A stretch of DNA of 64,000 nt from an uncultured Sphingomonadaceae bacterium (GTDB lineage: Bacteria; Pseudomonadota; Alphaproteobacteria; Sphingomonadales; Sphingomonadaceae): positions 868,001 through 932,000 of the forward strand of contig CANMGU010000001.1 in NCBI GenBank assembly GCA_947497455.1, given 5' to 3'. The notes under the pieces are model-generated. The model was not told the origin of the DNA. It was given only the letters and a program-made list of their open reading frames with translations, and did no database searches. Positions 10,555-19,371 of this stretch are shown here, one piece after another. The position numbers were made by a program, and so were the translations under genes. Numbering within the stretch: the stretch's first letter is position 1; every line of letters begins with the position of its first letter.

Positions 10555-10557
10555 GCC

Positions 10558-10911
10558 ATGGCTAATCTTTCTTTATTCAAACGGCGTCAGCAACGCGTTC
10601 GCACCAAATTGCGGAAGCGCGGGCTCACAAAACCTCGTTTGTCTGTGCATCGCACAGGTCGTCATATCTATGCGCAAATCATTGATGATGCAGAAGGCAA
10701 GACTGTTGCCGCAGCATCGACAATTGACAAGGCGTCCAAGGTAAAAACGGGCGCCGATAGCGCCGCCGCAGCCGACGTTGGCAAGCGCGTTGCAGCAGCA
10801 GCGAAAAAAGCGGGCGTAACCGAAGTAATTTTTGACCGTGGCGGTTTTCTGTATCACGGACGTGTGAAGGCCTTGGCCGACGCTGCACGTGAAGGCGGAT
10901 TGGAGTTTTAA
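10558..10911 (+). CDS. rplR: 50S ribosomal protein L18
   Basis: 117 aa, 5S rRNA-binding protein. [18 protein letters not shown] and the C-terminal [24 protein letters not shown] are family hallmarks. rpsE follows after 2 bases. Confidence 0.98.
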   Translation: MANLSLFKRRQQRVRTKLRKRGLTKPRLSVHRTGRHIYAQIIDDAEGKTVAAASTIDKASKVKTGADSAAAADVGKRVAAAAKKAGVTEVIFDRGGFLYHGRVKALADAAREGGLEF

Positions 10912-10913
10912 GC

Positions 10914-11642
10914 ATGGCTGAAGAAACTAAGAACGAAGGCACAGCAGCGCCGGAATCAGCTGCACCAGCTGAGGCGGCTCCTGCCGAGCAGAAACAAGAG
11001 CGTCAAGGTCGCGGCGGAAACCGTGGCGGACGTGACGGTGGACGCGGTGGCCGTGATGGCGGACGTGGACGCGGCCGTGGTCGTGGTGGCCGGGATCAGG
11101 ATCAAGGCGAAGAGCTGATCGAGAAACTGGTCCACATCAACCGTGTTTCCAAAACTGTTAAAGGCGGTAAGCGCTTTGGTTTTGCCGCATTGGTTGTGGT
11201 TGGCGACGGCAAGGGTCGTGCCGGATTTGGTAAAGGTAAAGCACGCGAAGTGCCTGAGGCGATTACCAAGGCAACAGCCGCTGCGAAAAAGAAAATGGTT
11301 CGCGTTCCTCTGCGGGAAGGTCGCACATTGCACCATGATGGCAAAGGCCAGTTTGGTGCGGGTAACGTGACCTTGCGTTCGGCACCTCCAGGTACCGGTA
11401 TCATCGCCGGTGGTCCTATGCGTGCGGTTTTCGAAAGCCTTGGTGTTGCCGATGTGGTGACCAAGTCCAACGGAACATCCAATCCATATAACATGATCCG
11501 GGCAACCTTTGTGGCGCTTGGTGACCAGACCAGCCCCAAGGCTGTATCCCAGCGGCGCGGCAAGAAAGTTGCTGATCTGCTTGGTCGCGGCGGCGCTTCT
11601 GAAGCTGAGGCTGAAGCCGACGCTGCAGCAGTTACGGAGTAA
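10914..11642 (+). CDS. rpsE: 30S ribosomal protein S5 with RG-rich N-terminal extension
   Basis: 242 aa against 166 in E. coli. Residues about 1-30 are Ala/Glu-rich, about 31-63 consist of Arg-Gly/Asp repeats ([11 protein letters not shown] pattern), and the S5 body starts near [18 protein letters not shown]. The C-terminus also has an Ala/Glu tail. S5 contributes to the mRNA channel and decoding accuracy. Other sphingomonads have similar S5 extensions as far as I recall; the function of the RG segment (RNA binding?) is inference. Confidence 0.96.
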   Translation: MAEETKNEGTAAPESAAPAEAAPAEQKQERQGRGGNRGGRDGGRGGRDGGRGRGRGRGGRDQDQGEELIEKLVHINRVSKTVKGGKRFGFAALVVVGDGKGRAGFGKGKAREVPEAITKATAAAKKKMVRVPLREGRTLHHDGKGQFGAGNVTLRSAPPGTGIIAGGPMRAVFESLGVADVVTKSNGTSNPYNMIRATFVALGDQTSPKAVSQRRGKKVADLLGRGGASEAEAEADAAAVTE

Positions 11643-11648
11643 GGCATA

Positions 11649-11828
11649 ATGGCTAAAGTAAAAATCAAGCAGATTGGTTCGCCAATCCGTCGCCCGGAAG
11701 AGCAGCGCAAGACGCTTATCGGTCTGGGCCTGAACAAAATGCACCGTGTTTCTGAACTGGAAGACACGCCGGAAGTACGCGGAATGATCCGTAAGGTGCA
11801 TCATCTTGTAGAGGTTGTTGAAGGCTAA
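11649..11828 (+). CDS. rpmD: 50S ribosomal protein L30
   Basis: 59 aa, from ATG 11649 to TAA 11826-11828: begins [16 protein letters not shown] and contains [12 protein letters not shown], the L30 signature. A small gene easily missed, in its standard place between rpsE (6 bases upstream) and rplO (45 bases downstream). Confidence 0.96.
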   Translation: MAKVKIKQIGSPIRRPEEQRKTLIGLGLNKMHRVSELEDTPEVRGMIRKVHHLVEVVEG

Positions 11829-11873
11829 AACCCGAAACAACCGTGCGAATAAAAGCGAAAGCGAGTACACGAT

Positions 11874-12428
11874 ATGAAACTGAATGAAATTAAAGATAAT
11901 GACGGCGCGCGCAAACTGCGCACCCGTATTGGCCGGGGCATTGGCTCGGGCAAAGGCAAAACCGGCGGACGGGGTCAAAAAGGCCAGAAGTCCCGCTCGG
12001 GTGTTTCGATTAATGGCTTTGAAGGTGGTCAGATGCCCCTTCACATGCGGCTTCCGAAGCGTGGTTTCAACAATCCGTTCGGCACCGACTATGCTGAAGT
12101 CAATCTTGGCATGATCCAGAAGTTCATTGATGCCAAGAAGCTGGCGAATAAAGGCACGCTGGATCAGGCGGCGTTGAATGCTGCTGGTTTGACTCGTGGC
12201 GGCAAAGACGGCGTACGTCTGCTGGCCAAGGGTGAAATTAAGGCGAAAATCACCATTGCTGTTGCTGGCGCTTCCAAAGCGGCTATCGAAGCGGTGGAAA
12301 AAGCAGGCGGCAAGGTTGAAATTGTTGATGGCGCAGCTGCTCATCGTCCAAAAGGCGAAAAGAAGGCGACACCTTCCAAGCCAGCAAAAGAGAAAAAGGT
12401 CGCCAATAAGGCCAAGAAAAAAGACTAA
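11874..12428 (+). CDS. rplO: 50S ribosomal protein L15 with basic C-terminal tail
   Basis: 184 aa against 144 in E. coli. The N-terminal [22 protein letters not shown] and body are normal; the last ~35 residues are almost all Lys, Ala and Pro. A strong terminator follows directly, closing the S10-spc transcript before secY. Confidence 0.96.
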   Translation: MKLNEIKDNDGARKLRTRIGRGIGSGKGKTGGRGQKGQKSRSGVSINGFEGGQMPLHMRLPKRGFNNPFGTDYAEVNLGMIQKFIDAKKLANKGTLDQAALNAAGLTRGGKDGVRLLAKGEIKAKITIAVAGASKAAIEAVEKAGGKVEIVDGAAAHRPKGEKKATPSKPAKEKKVANKAKKKD

Positions 12429-12440
12429 TTTAGTCTAATC

Positions 12441-12485
12441 ATGGCCCCGCCAGGCATTAAAGCCTGGACGGGGCCATTCTTTTTT
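12441..12485 (+). terminator. Rho-independent terminator between rplO and secY
   Basis: ATGGCCCCG-CCAGGC (12441-12455) pairs with GCCTGG-A-CGGGGCCAT (12462-12477), followed by TCTTTTTT. secY and adk therefore probably use their own promoter in the 12486-12600 gap. Confidence 0.9.
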
Positions 12486-12609
12486 ACCCGTATTGGCGCA
12501 GCTTGGAGCCCAAGAGCCTTGTTTTTCGGGCAGCAACATCCGATATGGGATCGATGCATTGATTTGAAGGCGAATTGCCTTCATGAACGGCGGGCAAGGA
12601 ACTACTAAA

Positions 12610-13983
12610 ATGGCATCAAAAGCCGATCAGGTCGCAGCAAATTTGAGCCTGGCAAAATTCGGAGAAGCAACCGAACTCCGCAAACGTATCTGGTTTACGC
12701 TGGGTGCATTGGTGGTTTTTCGTCTGCTCAGCTTTGTACCGCTTCCAGGTGTTGATCCCGTTGTTTTGGCGGATCTGTATGATCAGACGCGCGGCGGTGT
12801 TCTTGATATTTTCAACACATTTTCCGGCGGTTCGCTTGAGCGGATGAGCCTTATCGCGCTGGGGGTCATGCCTTATATTACGGCATCGATTGTCGTCCAA
12901 CTGGCCGCCGCCTTGTCGCCGACTTTGGCCGCGATCAAGAAAGATGGCGAGGCCGGACGCAAGAAGCTCAACCAATATACCCGCTATGGTACGGTCGGTC
13001 TGACTGCGATCCAGGGCTATTTCATCGCTGTTGGCCTTGAAAGCTTTGCCTCGCAATCTGGCCTGCAAGCGGTGGTTAACCCCGGTATGGGTTTCCGTGT
13101 CGGCGCGGTTATCAGCCTTGTCGGGGGTACTTTATTCCTGATGTGGCTGGGTGAGCAGATCACCAGTCGCGGCATCGGCAATGGTATCTCGCTGATCATC
13201 ATGGCCGGTATTGTTGCGCAGATGCCAACCTTTGTCAGCAACCTCATGGAAGGTAGCCGCACCGGTTCGATCGGTGCTCTGGTCATTGTCGGACTGATTG
13301 CCATGGTCGTAGGTCTGGTACTATTCATCAGCTTCATGGAACGCGCGCAGCGACGGGTGTTGATCCAATATCCGAAACGCGCCACGCAAAATGGCGTTAT
13401 GCAAGCGGACCGCAGTCACCTTCCATTGAAGGTGAACACTGCGGGCGTTATTCCGCCTATCTTCGCCTCTTCGCTTTTGCTGATGCCTCTAACGGTCAGT
13501 CAGTTTGCCGGGAATGCAACGGCGGGTGAGAGTGCGGGTAGCGATTTCATTATCGCACTGAACCAATATCTCTCACACGGTCAGCCGCTATATATGGCGC
13601 TTTATGCTGCCGGAATTATCTTCTTCTGTTTCTTCTATACTGCGGTTGTTTTTAACCCGGAGGAAACTGCCGATAATCTGAAGAAAAATGGTGGTTTCGT
13701 GCCTGGTATTCGTCCCGGTAAGAATACTTCTGACTATCTCGACTATGTGCTGACCCGCATCACAGTGGTTGGCGCGGCTTATCTTGCACTGGTTTGTGTG
13801 CTGCCGGAATATGTGATGGCGCAGACCAATCTGCCGCTATTCTTCCTCGGCGGAACAAGCTTGCTGATCATTGTCAACGTTACGGTCGATACTGTGACAC
13901 AGATTCAGAGCCACTTGCTGGCCCTTCAATATGGCGATCTGCTGAAAAAAGCGAAACTCAAAGGCGGCCGCCGGAAGCGCTAA
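12610..13983 (+). CDS. secY: Preprotein translocase subunit SecY
   Basis: Ten-helix channel of the Sec translocon. I take ATG 12610 (MASKADQVAANLSLAKFGEA, 457 aa): AAGGA lies 9 bases upstream, while an ATG 27 bases earlier has no SD. The plug region, the cytoplasmic loop QRRVLIQYPKR before TM7 and the GIRPGKNT motif are recognisable. Unlike in E. coli it is cut off from rplO by a terminator; adk follows after 43 bases. Confidence 0.97.
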   Translation: MASKADQVAANLSLAKFGEATELRKRIWFTLGALVVFRLLSFVPLPGVDPVVLADLYDQTRGGVLDIFNTFSGGSLERMSLIALGVMPYITASIVVQLAAALSPTLAAIKKDGEAGRKKLNQYTRYGTVGLTAIQGYFIAVGLESFASQSGLQAVVNPGMGFRVGAVISLVGGTLFLMWLGEQITSRGIGNGISLIIMAGIVAQMPTFVSNLMEGSRTGSIGALVIVGLIAMVVGLVLFISFMERAQRRVLIQYPKRATQNGVMQADRSHLPLKVNTAGVIPPIFASSLLLMPLTVSQFAGNATAGESAGSDFIIALNQYLSHGQPLYMALYAAGIIFFCFFYTAVVFNPEETADNLKKNGGFVPGIRPGKNTSDYLDYVLTRITVVGAAYLALVCVLPEYVMAQTNLPLFFLGGTSLLIIVNVTVDTVTQIQSHLLALQYGDLLKKAKLKGGRRKR

Positions 13984-14026
13984 AAATATCCCTCGGGATT
14001 TACAAGGTTATAGGGGACAGTAACTT

Positions 14027-14677
14027 ATGGACATCATCCTGTTGGGACCACCGGGCGCTGGCAAAGGAACCCAAGCCGGCCTTCTCGAAGACGAGCACGG
14101 TATGGTCCAACTGTCCACTGGCGATATGCTGCGCGCGGCTGTAAAGGCTGGCACGGAAGTCGGACTGAAAGCAAAGGCTCTGATGGATGCCGGTGCGCTG
14201 GTACCAGATGAAGTGGTTTCTGGGATTATTGGTGACAGGCTCGATGAGCTGGGTCCTGATCAAGGAGTCATTTTCGACGGCTATCCGCGGACCGAAGCGC
14301 AAGTCTATTCGCTTGACGAGATCTTGACCGCACGCAATCGCAAACTCGACCATGTGATTGAGTTGGCGGTAGATGTTGAAGCATTGGTTGAACGTATCAC
14401 CGGTCGCTTCACTTGCGGCAATTGTGGTGAAGGCTATCACGATACGTTTAAACAACCCGCCAAAGAGGGGGTTTGTGACGTTTGTGGTGCGACAGAATTC
14501 AAACGCCGCCCAGATGACAATGAAGAAACCGTCCGGACACGGATGGGCGAATATCGCGCGAAGACACAGCCGATCTTGCCGATCTACGAAGAACGCGGGA
14601 TTGTGACGAAAGTTGATGGCATGGGCAGCATGGATGCAGTCCGCAATGCGATAGAGGCTGTTCTCGCGCTCGATTAA
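14027..14677 (+). CDS. adk: Adenylate kinase with zinc-type lid
   Basis: ATP + AMP = 2 ADP. 216 aa. P-loop GPPGAGKGT at residues 7-15, NMP-binding DGYPRT, and a lid with four cysteines (C130-x2-C133 ... C150-x2-C153) that should bind structural zinc, as in Gram-positive kinases. Follows secY as usual, but the next ribosomal gene rpsM is displaced by 4.3 kb. Confidence 0.98.
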   Translation: MDIILLGPPGAGKGTQAGLLEDEHGMVQLSTGDMLRAAVKAGTEVGLKAKALMDAGALVPDEVVSGIIGDRLDELGPDQGVIFDGYPRTEAQVYSLDEILTARNRKLDHVIELAVDVEALVERITGRFTCGNCGEGYHDTFKQPAKEGVCDVCGATEFKRRPDDNEETVRTRMGEYRAKTQPILPIYEERGIVTKVDGMGSMDAVRNAIEAVLALD

Positions 14678-14758
14678 ATGCGGCCGTGATAATGGCTGTT
14701 AGTCATTGCCACTGACAAGGATGCTTATTAGTCTTCGCTGCAACAGGGGAGACTAAGA

Positions 14759-15358
14759 TTGTTCCGATTCATATTAACACTAGCGGCCATATTCGCCGCG
14801 ACAGCTGTTCAGGCTGAAGTTACCAACACGGCCGATAATGGCTTCACCGTCAAACATGCTGCTGCGGTCAGTGCGCCACCAGAAGTCGTGTGGAAAACGA
14901 TCATTGCACCGGCGCGCTGGTGGAATGGCGAACATAGCTTTTCGGGCAATGCCGAAAATTTCTATCTGGTTCCGCAGGCAGGCGGCTGTTTTTGCGAGCT
15001 GCTCCGCACGACCAGCGAAGACAATATCAAATCGGCAGAAGGCAGCGTGCAGCATATGCGGGTCCTGTTTGCGCAAAACAACAAGGCATTGCGGATGTCC
15101 GGTGCGCTTGGGCCATTACAAGGTGAGGCTGTGACCGGCACGCTAACCATCGGACTAAGGCCTGACGGTGAGAATACGGCTGTATCCTTCGTCTACAAAG
15201 TTGGGGGGTATATGGAGTTTCCTGTCGACCAGATTGCACCAGCGGTCGATGGTGTGATTGGTGAACAGTTGACCAGGTTAGCAGCCCTTTTTGCACCCGA
15301 AGAAGAAGCGGAAACTGAACCAGAGGGCGAGCCGGAGGAAGCCGAACAAGGGGAATAA
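14759..15358 (+). CDS. Secreted SRPBCC-fold protein
   Basis: 199 aa from TTG 14759; no ATG or GTG gives a better start. A cleavable signal peptide (about residues 1-19, cut after VQA) precedes a domain of the START/SRPBCC type (VSAPPEVVWKTIIAPARWWN...; GTLTIGLRPDGENTAVSFVYKVGG). The end is acidic and Glu-rich. The SD AGGGG (14745-14749) lies in the loop of a perfect 7-bp inverted repeat (TTAGTCT 14728-14734, AGACTAA 14750-14756), which could modulate translation. Ligand unknown. First gene of the block separating adk from rpsM. Confidence 0.75.
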   Translation: MFRFILTLAAIFAATAVQAEVTNTADNGFTVKHAAAVSAPPEVVWKTIIAPARWWNGEHSFSGNAENFYLVPQAGGCFCELLRTTSEDNIKSAEGSVQHMRVLFAQNNKALRMSGALGPLQGEAVTGTLTIGLRPDGENTAVSFVYKVGGYMEFPVDQIAPAVDGVIGEQLTRLAALFAPEEEAETEPEGEPEEAEQGE

Positions 15359-15488
15359 TTAGGGCCAAATATCAAGACTTTACCAATCGGACAAATTGCC
15401 GTTAATATACTGCCCAGATCATATGCGATTCGAGGACATTGCAGATGATAACGGGCGCGCAGATAATCACCTAAGGGGGAGTAAAACG

Positions 15489-16844
15489 ATGGCCGTTTCC
15501 GATCATGTAGATTTTCCAACATTCATGGAAGGCGTGAAAAAGCGCAATCCGGGGCAGACCGAATTTATTCAGGCGGTGCAGGAAGTCGCCCAGGATATTT
15601 ACGGATTTATCGAAGACAAGGAAGAATATCACGCAGCGCAGATCCTGCGCCGTATGGCAGAACCCGACCGGGTGGTGTCGTTCCGTGTTTGCTGGGAAGA
15701 TGATAATCACAATATCCGCGTACAACGCGGTTGGCGGGTGCAGAATAACAATGCCATCGGCCCTTATAAGGGCGGCATCCGTTTTCACCCCAGCGTGACA
15801 GAAAGCGTGCTGAAGTTTCTCGCCTTTGAACAGACGTTCAAAAATTCGCTGACCGGTCTGCCTATGGGCGGCGGCAAGGGCGGGGCCAATTTCAATCCTA
15901 AAGGCAAGTCGGACGCCGAGGTTATGCGTTTCTGTCAAAGCTTCATGACTGAGCTATACCGTCATATTGGTCCTGATACCGATGTGCCAGCCGGCGACAT
16001 TGGCGTAGGCGGCCGTGAAATCGGATATATGTTCGGTCAATATAAACGGATCACCAATCGCTGGGAAGGTGTGCTGACCGGTAAAGGCCGGGAATATGGC
16101 GGCAGTGAAATGAGGCCAGAGGCGACCGGCTATGGCGCAGTTTACTTCATGCAGAATATGCTGGCGCACAAAAAGGACACGATCGAAGGGAAGACGGCGG
16201 TTATTTCCGGGTCCGGGAATGTTGCAACCCATGCTGCGGAACAGATTACCAAACAGGGCGGCAAGGTCCTGACATTGTCCGATAGTGGCGGCTTTGTTCA
16301 TGATCCCGATGGTTTTACCCAGGAGAAGATTGACTGGGTCAAAGATCATAAGACCCACCGCCGCGGACGCATGTCGGAATATGTTGAAGAGTTTAAAGGC
16401 GCAACCTTCCATGAAGGCGAGCGCCCGTGGAGCGTTGCTTGCGATTTGGCGCTGCCTTGCGCTACGCAAAACGAACTCAACGAAGACGAAGCAAAAATGC
16501 TGGTCTCCAATGGCGTGATTGCGGTGTCCGAAGGCGCAAATATGCCAACCACCTTGGAAGGCGTGCATGTTTTCCACGACGCGAAGATCATGTACGGCCC
16601 CGGTAAGGCAGCCAATGCCGGCGGTGTCGCCGTTTCTGGCCTGGAAATGAGCCAGAATGCCGAGCGTATCAGCTGGAACCACGAGCGGCTTGGCACGATG
16701 CTGACCGAATTGATGGAAGGCATTCACAGCCAGTGTGTCGAATATGGCGATCAGGGCGATGGTTATGTCGACTATGTGAAGGGCGCGAACATCGCAGGCT
16801 TCAAGAAAGTAGCCGATGCGATGCTGGCTTACGGGGTTGTCTAA
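15489..16844 (+). CDS. gdhA: NADP-specific glutamate dehydrogenase
   Basis: 2-oxoglutarate + NH4+ + NADPH to glutamate. 451 aa from ATG 15489, preceded by AAGGGGGAG; longer upstream frames lack SD. Hexameric-type GDH (family of about 450 aa): substrate site GPYKGGIRFHPSV, catalytic lysine region LPMGGGKGGANFNPKGKS, PAGDIGVGGREIG, nucleotide fold ISGSGNVATHAAE, and the C-terminal GGVAVSGLEMSQNAERI. An ammonium-assimilation enzyme placed between adk and two LuxR regulators. Confidence 0.96.
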   Translation: MAVSDHVDFPTFMEGVKKRNPGQTEFIQAVQEVAQDIYGFIEDKEEYHAAQILRRMAEPDRVVSFRVCWEDDNHNIRVQRGWRVQNNNAIGPYKGGIRFHPSVTESVLKFLAFEQTFKNSLTGLPMGGGKGGANFNPKGKSDAEVMRFCQSFMTELYRHIGPDTDVPAGDIGVGGREIGYMFGQYKRITNRWEGVLTGKGREYGGSEMRPEATGYGAVYFMQNMLAHKKDTIEGKTAVISGSGNVATHAAEQITKQGGKVLTLSDSGGFVHDPDGFTQEKIDWVKDHKTHRRGRMSEYVEEFKGATFHEGERPWSVACDLALPCATQNELNEDEAKMLVSNGVIAVSEGANMPTTLEGVHVFHDAKIMYGPGKAANAGGVAVSGLEMSQNAERISWNHERLGTMLTELMEGIHSQCVEYGDQGDGYVDYVKGANIAGFKKVADAMLAYGVV

Positions 16845-16861
16845 GCGCTAGATGAAATTAT

Positions 16862-16888
16862 GGCTCGCCGGAATAACCCCGGCGGGCC
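16862..16888 (+). terminator. Terminator-like hairpin after gdhA
   Basis: GGCTCGCCGG (16862-16871) pairs with CCGGCGGGCC (16879-16888) with one mismatch pair; only a short T run (TATTT) follows. It sits between the convergent gdhA and the minus-strand luxR gene. Confidence 0.6.
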
Positions 16889-16944
16889 TATTTCCGAAAT
16901 TGGGTTTCTTGTTTCCAACAGCGGTCAGATATTTGCTCTTCCCG

Positions 16945-17688
16945 CTAGAGATTTAGGATACCCAATTCCAAGGCTCTGATAGTGGCGCCAACCCGATCAT
17001 TAACCTCAAGTTTTGTAAAAATACGACGGACATAGGTTTCTGCCGTGGTTTGGCTAATTCCCAAATCGGCAGCAATTACTTTGCTGGAACGTCCATTGCC
17101 GATAAGTCTCATCACTTGGCTTTCTCGCTCTGAAAGATGGACATTGATATCTTCATCTCGCTCCAGAACGCGACAAATTCTGACATGGGCGGACAGGGCC
17201 AGGGTTGAGATTTTCAAGATCAATTTCTTGTCGAACAGCAATTCCGATTGTCGAAATGAAAAAGACGAATAAGCGGATCGAACCTTCTGCCCAAATAGTG
17301 GAATGCCAATCCCCTCATGCAGTCCAAAAGCCTCTAGCTGCGCGACAAAATTCCTCTCCTGTGGATTGAGTTTGCGTGCTTTTATAGCATCTTGCCAAAG
17401 CATCGGTTCACCATGTTGCATGACAATATCAGGAATGGGGTCATGTTCACGAAGATGTTCATGCTCGTAGAGTTCAATCCACTTTTTGGGAAAGCCCTCG
17501 GCTATCAAATGGACAGATTCGTCGGTTTGGGAGTGGAGCTTTGGTGTCAGATGGTAGCTGATCCGGTTCGCTCCCAAGCTGATGGATGCAGACCGCAATA
17601 TGCGAAGAATATCAGCAACCCGGTTTTTCTGCTCAATTTCCTCAACGGTTTTGCTCAATATGATTTCCTGTTTTCCTGGCAAGGTCAC
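16945..17688 (-). CDS. LuxR-type regulator with canonical autoinducer-binding residues
   Basis: 247 aa from GTG 17688; a TTG at 17658 with AGGA upstream is an alternative start. The N-terminal half matches the LuxR autoinducer-binding domain: W70, Y74, D83-P84, W98 and G126 fall in the pattern of the conserved pocket residues of TraR. C-terminal GerE-type helix-turn-helix (LSERESQVMRLIGNG... about 185-245). No luxI homologue is in the window, so it is an orphan (solo) candidate. A 60-base sample (17221-17280) has 24 G+C, against 32 in gdhA at 16201-16260, suggesting different origin. Divergent from the second regulator. Confidence 0.88.
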   Translation of the reverse strand: MTLPGKQEIILSKTVEEIEQKNRVADILRILRSASISLGANRISYHLTPKLHSQTDESVHLIAEGFPKKWIELYEHEHLREHDPIPDIVMQHGEPMLWQDAIKARKLNPQERNFVAQLEAFGLHEGIGIPLFGQKVRSAYSSFSFRQSELLFDKKLILKISTLALSAHVRICRVLERDEDINVHLSERESQVMRLIGNGRSSKVIAADLGISQTTAETYVRRIFTKLEVNDRVGATIRALELGILNL

Positions 17689-17748
17689 AATATTGGCATC
17701 CCATCAGTCCCCTATTCAGCCTATCTGAGCGGGTTCAAATAATTTTGC

Positions 17749-17776
17749 AAGATGTCCTCTATCCTTGTGACATCTT
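17749..17776. promoter_or_regulatory. Dyad between divergent luxR genes
   Basis: AAGATGTC (17749-17756) and GACATCTT (17769-17776) form a perfect 8-bp inverted repeat with 12-base spacer, in the 168-base gap shared by the two divergent regulators. Likely operator for one or both; the spacing differs from the classical 20-bp lux box. Inference from position and symmetry only. Confidence 0.5.
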
Positions 17777-17856
17777 CTTCCTTGGCAATGAGTAAACCCT
17801 CTTCTTCAGAAACAGGTAGCTTCCATTAGCTTAAGCCGAGAAAGATCCTAGAATAA

Positions 17857-18579
17857 ATGCCAGAACGAAATTGTTGCCTGGATATCTGGCAATGCAATAG
17901 TCCATCAGAAATCTGGCAATACTGCTTGCAGAGAAGCCGTACACTCGGGTTCAAAGTCCTTGTCTATGTGGCACCGCCGCCGCATAAAAAACCGACGGAT
18001 CGGAGAACCATTGCGAGATTCCATGGCATGTCCGTGTCCCAGTTCCAAAGATTTGCTATCATGGGGCTAGTCGGCGAAGGGCACATAACAACAAGGAACA
18101 GCATATTTGATGCGAAGCCTTTTAGATGGTCTGATATTGGCCGGTTTACGGCGCAAAAAAAGCGGTTTGATGCACTTAACATTCTGGCTGGGCAAAATGG
18201 CTTGACCGATGGCTGGATTGTTCCGGTCTATGGTCCACAGGGGAGGGTTGCCATGGCCTCGTTCGGGGTTCCTCAGATTTCCGGACTCATGGTCAATCAA
18301 ATGGCCAACGAGCTTCAGGAACTATCGCAACTGGCCCATCTGAGACTGTGTCAGATCACTCCCTATCTTTTTGAATTGGAGAAGCCCCTTTCCAAAAGGG
18401 AGACTCAAATTATTGCGTGGGCAGCCAAAGGAAAATCCAATAGTGAAATTGGATTGATACTCGATATTTCAGAATACTCGATCGACAGCTATCTGCGCCG
18501 CGCATTCGCCAAATTGGGTGTGAATGATCGGACATCGGCTGCGGTCAAGGCGATAAGCATGGATCTTATCAGAATCTGA
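17857..18579 (+). CDS. LuxR-type regulator with divergent ligand domain
   Basis: 240 aa. C-terminal GerE helix-turn-helix about residues 178-238 (LSKRETQIIAWAAKGKSN...). The N-terminal region aligns in outline with autoinducer-binding domains (FKVLVYV; FRWSDI with W91; DGWIVPV with G119), but the W-x3-Y and D-P residues that hold the lactone are absent (SQFQRFAIMG; HITTRNSI). It may bind another ligand or none. Divergent from the canonical LuxR gene; start weakly supported by GAGAAAG. Confidence 0.82.
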   Translation: MPERNCCLDIWQCNSPSEIWQYCLQRSRTLGFKVLVYVAPPPHKKPTDRRTIARFHGMSVSQFQRFAIMGLVGEGHITTRNSIFDAKPFRWSDIGRFTAQKKRFDALNILAGQNGLTDGWIVPVYGPQGRVAMASFGVPQISGLMVNQMANELQELSQLAHLRLCQITPYLFELEKPLSKRETQIIAWAAKGKSNSEIGLILDISEYSIDSYLRRAFAKLGVNDRTSAAVKAISMDLIRI

Positions 18580-18943
18580 ATCCGATGCATTGGCAAGCCA
18601 ACGGTGAGCAATCGAGACTAGGCGTAGTTTGAAGAGGCCCGCTAGTGTTGCGCTAGGGGCATCTTCCTATGCCCAATTTGACGATCAATATGGACAATGT
18701 TGTCAAATTTAACTGGGAGCAATAACACGGCTAAGCCAGTATCGGGGTAAGCTGCTGTTTCGCGGCGCAAACCACGCTTGACAGCACCAGCGACTCTCCC
18801 TATTTGAACTGTATTCGAAATCCAACACAACCGGCAACGCTTTCGTGGCGTCCGCTGGTTTTGTGCGTTTTGGATGTGTTTTTAACAGCTTAGCGATGAG
18901 ATAGGGGCCGGCGAATCGGTCTCTGTGGAGCAGGAGAAAAATA
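18580..18943 (+). promoter_or_regulatory. 364-base gap upstream of rpsM with candidate promoter
   Basis: No gene is seen here. TTGACA (18778-18783), 17 bases, TATTTG (18801-18806) is a reasonable -35/-10 pair that would give a leader of about 130 bases for rpsM. Further up, GACAA-TG-TTGTC near 18693-18704 is a small dyad. The displaced alpha operon needs its own promoter, which fits. Confidence 0.5.
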
Positions 18944-19312
18944 TTGGCACGTATTGCCGGGGTAAATATCCCAACAAACAAGCGCGTAATTATCTCGCTT
19001 ACCTATATTCACGGTATCGGACGCACGAAAGCGGCTGAAATCGTTGAAAAATTGAAAATTGATCCAGCCCGTCGGGTTCAGGACCTTTCCGATCAGGAAG
19101 TTTTGCAAATTCGCGAAACCATTGATGCGGATTTGACTGTTGAAGGTGATTTGCGTCGTGAAACCGCAATGAACATCAAGCGTCTTATGGATCTGGCCTG
19201 CTATCGCGGTCTTCGTCATCGTAAAGGACTTCCTGTTCGCGGACAGCGTACGCATACCAATGCGCGCACCCGTAAAGGTAAGCCAAAAGCGATTGCTGGT
19301 AAGAAAAAATAG
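18944..19312 (+). CDS. rpsM: 30S ribosomal protein S13
   Basis: 122 aa from TTG 18944 with AGGAG (18932-18936) 7 bases upstream; family start [16 protein letters not shown]-terminal basic tail [16 protein letters not shown] contacts P-site tRNA. Heads the alpha operon, here separated from adk. Confidence 0.97.
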   Translation: MARIAGVNIPTNKRVIISLTYIHGIGRTKAAEIVEKLKIDPARRVQDLSDQEVLQIRETIDADLTVEGDLRRETAMNIKRLMDLACYRGLRHRKGLPVRGQRTHTNARTRKGKPKAIAGKKK

Positions 19313-19341
19313 GACAGTGATCCCAGTTTTTGGGAACTGTC
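19313..19341 (+). other. Hairpin between rpsM and rpsK
   Basis: GACAGT (19313-19318) with ACTGTC (19336-19341), and an inner CCCA (19322-19325) with TGGG (19331-19334). It begins right at the rpsM stop. No long U-tract, so regulatory or processing role is more likely than full termination. Confidence 0.45.
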
Positions 19342-19371
19342 TCTTCTGGATATTAGGTAGGAATTGATCAC

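Noticed and set aside
10956..12344. 462-codon minus-strand open frame across rpsE-rpmD-rplO
   Set aside because: Antisense to three certain ribosomal genes, including rpmD, with no recognisable domains; caused by codon bias of the real genes.
17689..17856. tRNA or small RNA in the luxR gap
   Set aside because: No cloverleaf or terminator structure; only the dyad is clear.
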